From contig CAYVOK010000022.1 in the NCBI GenBank assembly GCA_964453335.1, positions 1 to 42,312 of the forward strand: a stretch of 42,312 nucleotides of DNA, given 5' to 3'. This document shows, piece by piece, positions 38,730 to 42,312 of the stretch. This DNA comes from VGBO01 sp964453335. Lineage in GTDB: Bacteria; Actinomycetota; Acidimicrobiia; Acidimicrobiales; CAIXPF01. The position numbers were made by a program, and so were the translations under genes. The notes beneath the pieces were generated by a model that saw nothing but the letters and a program-made list of their open reading frames with translations, searched no databases and was not told the DNA's origin. The number at the start of each line of letters is the position of its first letter. Within the stretch, counting starts at the first letter, position 1.

Positions 38730-39050
38730 ATGACGCCTGTCGACTCCACGTCCCGGCCGAGCACCGTGGGTGCCGAACGGATCTTCTCGACGTCGGTCGT
38801 CATCTCTGCGATCCGCTGCAGCCTCAGCTACGTGATCCTGCCGTGGCTCGCACCGTTGCTCGGCTGGCAGGGTGCGCTCGGTCCGGTCGTCGGGATCGTG
38901 ATCGGCGTCGTCGCGCTCGCGTCCAACGTGTGGAGCATCCGGCGGTTCTGGGCGTCCCGGCACCGGTTGCGTTGGCCGATCACGGTCCTCAACTGTGCGG
39001 TGATCGTCCTCGTGACCGTGCTCGTCGTGCGCGACCTCGGCCGACTCTGA
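38730..39050 (+). CDS. Small integral membrane protein, unknown function
   Basis: The 106-residue protein has an N-terminal soluble tail of about 15-20 residues and then three hydrophobic segments (about 20-40, 45-66 and 78-98). The second and third are separated by a basic loop, IRRFWASRHRLRWP. GGGAGGG lies 3 nt before the ATG at 38730, rather close for a ribosome binding site; an ATG at 38706 is another option. It starts 32 nt after tRNA-Glu and is convergent with hrpA, with 6 nt between the stops. I recognise no domain. Confidence 0.7.
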   Translation: MTPVDSTSRPSTVGAERIFSTSVVISAIRCSLSYVILPWLAPLLGWQGALGPVVGIVIGVVALASNVWSIRRFWASRHRLRWPITVLNCAVIVLVTVLVVRDLGRL

Positions 39051-39056
39051 GCCCGT

Positions 39057-42000
39057 TCAACGCCGCCGCAGGTCGGCGAGGGCGGTGCGGACCCGGCGTT
39101 CGCTGACCGGTCCGACGGCACCGACGGACTCAGCGAACAGGCTCACCCGCAGCTCCTCGAGCATGCGGCGCACCGCCACGTGCTCGACGCCGAACCGTGC
39201 CGGCCCGACCGCGTCGAGGAGCGCGTCCGCCTCCGCCTCGAGCTCGACGACGACGTCGAGGTGCGCCCGGTCGCGGAGCGCCTGTCGGGGCAGTCGTTCG
39301 AGCCGGTGGTCGAGCGCGGTCAGGTAGCGGGCGAGGTCCGCGAGGCGGGCGGCACCGACCTCGACGATCACCCCGGGTCGGACGAGTCGGCGGAGATGGC
39401 GCCGGGCGTCCTCCACCGAAGGGCGCAACGCATCGGCCCGGAGGTCCTCGATCCGACGGGCGACCGACGCCGCGGTGACGACGAGGCCCGCCGCGGTGGA
39501 TGCGACCGACTCGGCGAGCGGGCCGAGGTCGGCGTGCACCCGGGTGCGCAGCGTCTCGAACGCGTCGGCGTCCCGCACCGGACCGCCGTGGCGGACCAGC
39601 AACTCGTCGAGAGCGGCGGTGACGCAGTCGCGCCGCAGCTCGGCGACGTCGCGGAACGGGGTGAGGGCGAGCGCGAGCCGGCAGCGGGCGTCGAAGCGGG
39701 CGTCGATCGAACGGTTCGGGCTCGGGACGGTGCAGGTGAGCAGGCGACGGGTGCCGGCCCAGTGCAGATGTGCTGCGTCGGCCGCATCGGCGAGCACCCG
39801 GACCCCGACCGTCTCGCCTTCGTCGTAGAGCGCCGGGTACGCCGCCACGTCGTGCCCGGCGACCACCGACGTCACCCGCTCCGGCAGATCCCCGAAACTC
39901 CACCGCCGCGCCCCCCGCACCTCGAGCGATCGGGCGTCACCGGCCACGGCGGCACGGACACGGCCCCGCAGACGGTGGGCGAGGGCTCCGACGTCGGTGT
40001 CGACGTCGGCGACCGTCCCGTCGACGTCGACCGCCGCGACCCGGAGCCGCAGATGCGGGGGCAGCACGGTCGGGTCGAGGTCGGAGCGATCGACCGGCAG
40101 TCCGGTGCGGCGGCGGACCTCGGCCCGCAGCACGTCGAGGAGCGGACCGTCGGCCGGCCCGACGTCGCCGAGGATCGACCGGGCGGCGTCCGGTGCGGGA
40201 CCGAGCTCCCTGCGGACGGCCTTCGGCAGGCCGCGCAGCAGCGCCGTGACCAGTTCGAGACGCCGCCCGGGCACGTGCCAGTCGACGGGCAGGTCACGGA
40301 CCCGGCCGAGGAGGGGGAGGGGTACGAGCACCGTCGCCCCGTCGTCGTCGCTCCCGGGTGCGTAGCGGTAGCGCACCTCGAGGTCGATGCCGTCGTGGCG
40401 CAGCACCGTGGGGAGGCCCTCGAGGTCGAGGGTCGCCTCGTCCACGTCGAGCAGCACCGAGGTGGGGAGATCCAGGAGCTGCGGATCGCGCTGGCGGGCG
40501 TCGCGCCACCACCGGTCGAAGTGGGCGACCGACATGACGCGCTCGGGCACGACACCGTTGAAGAACGTGAACCGGGCGACGTCGTCGGCGAGGAGGTCGT
40601 CGCGACGGCAGCGCGCTTCGAGCTCGTGCACCGCGGCGACGGCGGCCTCGTTGCGGGCGATGAAGTCGTGGGTGGCGTCCCAGTCGCCGAGCACGAGCGC
40701 GTGGTGCAGCAGGTGGGCTCGGGCGGCTGCCGGATCGATGCGGGCGAGGTGCACGGTGCGTCCCTCGACGACGGGCAGGCCGAGCAGCGTCACCGTCTCG
40801 AGGGCCGTCGCCGCCCCGCGGGCACGGTCCCAGGTCGGTTCGTGCGCGGTGCGCCGCACCAGGTGCGCGCCGACCTGTTCGATCCACTCCGGCCGGATCC
40901 GGGCGGCGGTCCGCCCCCGCAGGCGGTCGGTCTCGACGAGCTCCGCGNNNNNNNNNNNNNNNNNNNNNNNNNNNNNNNNNNNNNNNNNNNNNNNNNNNNN
41001 NNNNNNNNNNNNNNNNNNNNNNNNNNNNNNNNNNNNNNNNNNNNNNNCGCAGGTGGTGCAGGTGCTCCGCCCGGCAGCGGCGCCGGAACGCGCTCGACGT
41101 GAGGGACCGCTGCAGCGAACGGACGTGGTCCCACAACGCCACGTAGGCGAGCAGGTCCGAGTCGGGGTGGTCGAACCGCCGGTGCGCGGCGGCGGCCGCC
41201 TCGTCGCCGGGCGGCCGTTCCCGGGGGTCCTGGATCGACAGTGCTGCGGCGATCACGATCACCTCGTGCACCGCCCCGGTGCGGTCGGCCTCGAGGATCA
41301 TCCGACCGAGGCGCGGGTCGACGGGCAGGTCGGCGAGCGAGCGGCCGATCGGGGTGAGCCGGTTGCGTCCGCGGCGTTCCTCGTCGATCGCCCCTAGCTC
41401 GACGAGGACGCCGACACCGTCGCGCACCGCGCGCGGGTCGGGTGGCTCGAGGAACGGGAACGCGGTGACGTCACCGAGGCCGAGCGCCTCCATGCGCAGC
41501 ACCACCGACGCGAGGTTCGTGCGCAGGATCTCCGGTTCGGTGAACGCGGGACGACCGGCGTAGTCGTCCTCCTCGTACAGCCGGATGCAGATCCCCGGAC
41601 CGACACGCCCGCAGCGGCCGGCCCGCTGGTCGGCGGACGCCTGCGAGATCGCCTCGATCGGCAGGCGTTGCACCTTGCTGCGGTGGCTGTAGCGCGAGAT
41701 CCGCGCCGTGCCCGGGTCGACGACGGCGCGGATGCCCGGCACCGTGAGGGACGTCTCCGCCACGTTGGTGGCGAGCACGATGCGCCGGGCGCGGTGCGGG
41801 GCGAACACCCGGTGCTGTTCGGCTGCGGTGAGGCGGGCGTAGAGCGGGAGGATCTCCGCGCCGTCGGGCCCGGCCGTGCGCAACGCGTCGGCAGCGTCAC
41901 GGATCTCCCGTTCGCCGGAGCAGAACACGAGCACGTCGCCGTCGACGTCCTCCCACAGCTCCCGGACCGCGGCACAGATCGCCCCGGGCTGGTCGACACC

Positions 42001-42312
42001 GCCGTCGGCGGGCGGTCGGTACCGGATCTCCACCGGGTAGGACCGGCCGCCGACCTCGACGACCGGTGCACCGCCGAAGTGTGCGGCGAACCGTGCGGTG
42101 TCGATCGTCGCCGAGGTGATGACGACGTGCAGGTCGTCACGTCGATCGAGGAGACGCCGCAGGGAGCCGATGATCACGTCGACGTTGAGGCTCCGCTCGT
42201 GCGCCTCGTCGACGATGACCGTGTCGTAGCGCCGCAGCAGCGGGTCGCGGGTCATCTCGGCGAGCAGGATCCCGTCGGTCATCACCTTGATCCGCGTCGA
42301 CGGCCCGGTGCG
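39057..42312 (-). CDS. hrpA: ATP-dependent helicase HrpA, partial and interrupted by assembly gap
   Basis: HrpA is a DEAH-box RNA helicase acting on mRNA and ribosome-associated RNA. The gene is cut by the window end, so the Walker A motif is not seen. Visible parts in order: VDEAHERS (motif II), ITSATID (motif III), VLVFCSGEREI, VLATNVAETSLTVPG (motif V), ADQRAGRCGRVGPG (motif VI), then the winged-helix/ratchet part, broken by 100 N. The C-terminal part is the DUF3418 and OB-like region typical of the ~1300-residue HrpA (VPERVMSVAHFDRWW, LPKAVRRELGPAPD, RRMLEELRVSLFAES). The frames before and after the N run differ, so the gap length is not true; about 90-110 residues are probably missing. 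It is convergent with the small membrane protein. Confidence 0.92.
40948..41047. other. Assembly gap of 100 N within hrpA
   Basis: Exactly 100 N lie between RAEHLHHL and AELVETDRLRGRT of HrpA. The coding frames on the two sides match only if the real gap length is a multiple of 3, so 100 is a placeholder. Confidence 0.95.

Overview
The window is about 42 kb of very GC-rich chromosomal DNA, dense with genes and with almost no intergenic space. The gene content points to an actinobacterium. An Acidimicrobiia-like lineage is my best guess: GatCAB amidotransferase, an F420-type luciferase-like oxidoreductase, the M. tuberculosis type of SerC and LeuB, an R2lox protein, a PIG-V-like mannosyltransferase, an SCO6745-family protein, many GTG starts, and start codons sitting 6-9 nt after a TANNNT -10 box. 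Genus cannot be determined. I see no phage, transposon or CRISPR array. Two runs of exactly 100 N (22244-22343 and 40948-41047) break single genes, so this is a draft scaffold.

Layout. 1-2510: end of gatA, then gatB and a histidine phosphatase. 2503-5565: a MATE exporter divergent from ilvD. 5593-9526 (minus strand): an envelope-glycan style operon of GT2 glycosyltransferase, ChbG/HpnK-like deacetylase and a fused double methyltransferase, plus an F420-type oxidoreductase. 9636-12089: a two-domain CaiB-type CoA transferase. 12100-13928 (minus): PIG-V-like membrane glycosyltransferase and a NadD-like nucleotidyltransferase. 13966-17519: the ilvB-ilvN-ilvC operon behind a leader peptide and attenuator. 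17535-19617: metY behind an operator-like palindrome, then a DUF2889 gene. 19621-23824: serC divergent from an aspartate-type aminotransferase, then an S9 peptidase (gapped). 23821-27768: DUF2007-like protein, FAD oxidoreductase, serA, R2lox. 27781-31251 (minus): greA, an alpha/beta hydrolase, leuC, leuD. 31305-35092: leuB-ilvE-cimA behind a second leader peptide and attenuator. 35148-38697: a hypothetical gene, an unusually compact gltX, a YdcF-like gene, tRNA-Gln(CTG), an SCO6745-family gene, tRNA-Glu(CTC). 38730-42312: a small membrane protein and hrpA (partial, gapped).

How the genes work together. CimA, LeuCD, LeuB, IlvBN, IlvC, IlvD and IlvE are all here. Together they are the full threonine-independent (citramalate) route from pyruvate to isoleucine and the full route to valine. 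The leuA and ilvA genes are not in the window. SerA and SerC supply two of the three serine steps, and MetY supplies homocysteine. GatAB, GluRS, tRNA-Gln and tRNA-Glu form the indirect Gln-tRNA pathway.

The most interesting new signals are regulatory. Two leader peptides rich in Ile/Leu/Val codons each precede an intrinsic terminator, and both leaders appear to be leaderless transcripts with identical promoter geometry (-35, N18, -10, N8, start codon). A perfect 18-bp inverted repeat holds the metY -10 box in its spacer. A leaderless-start signature recurs across the window. At protein level, GluRS lacks the insert normally found after residue 96, the CoA transferase carries Trp in place of the catalytic Asp in its first domain, and CimA has Gln at a usual metal-ligand His.
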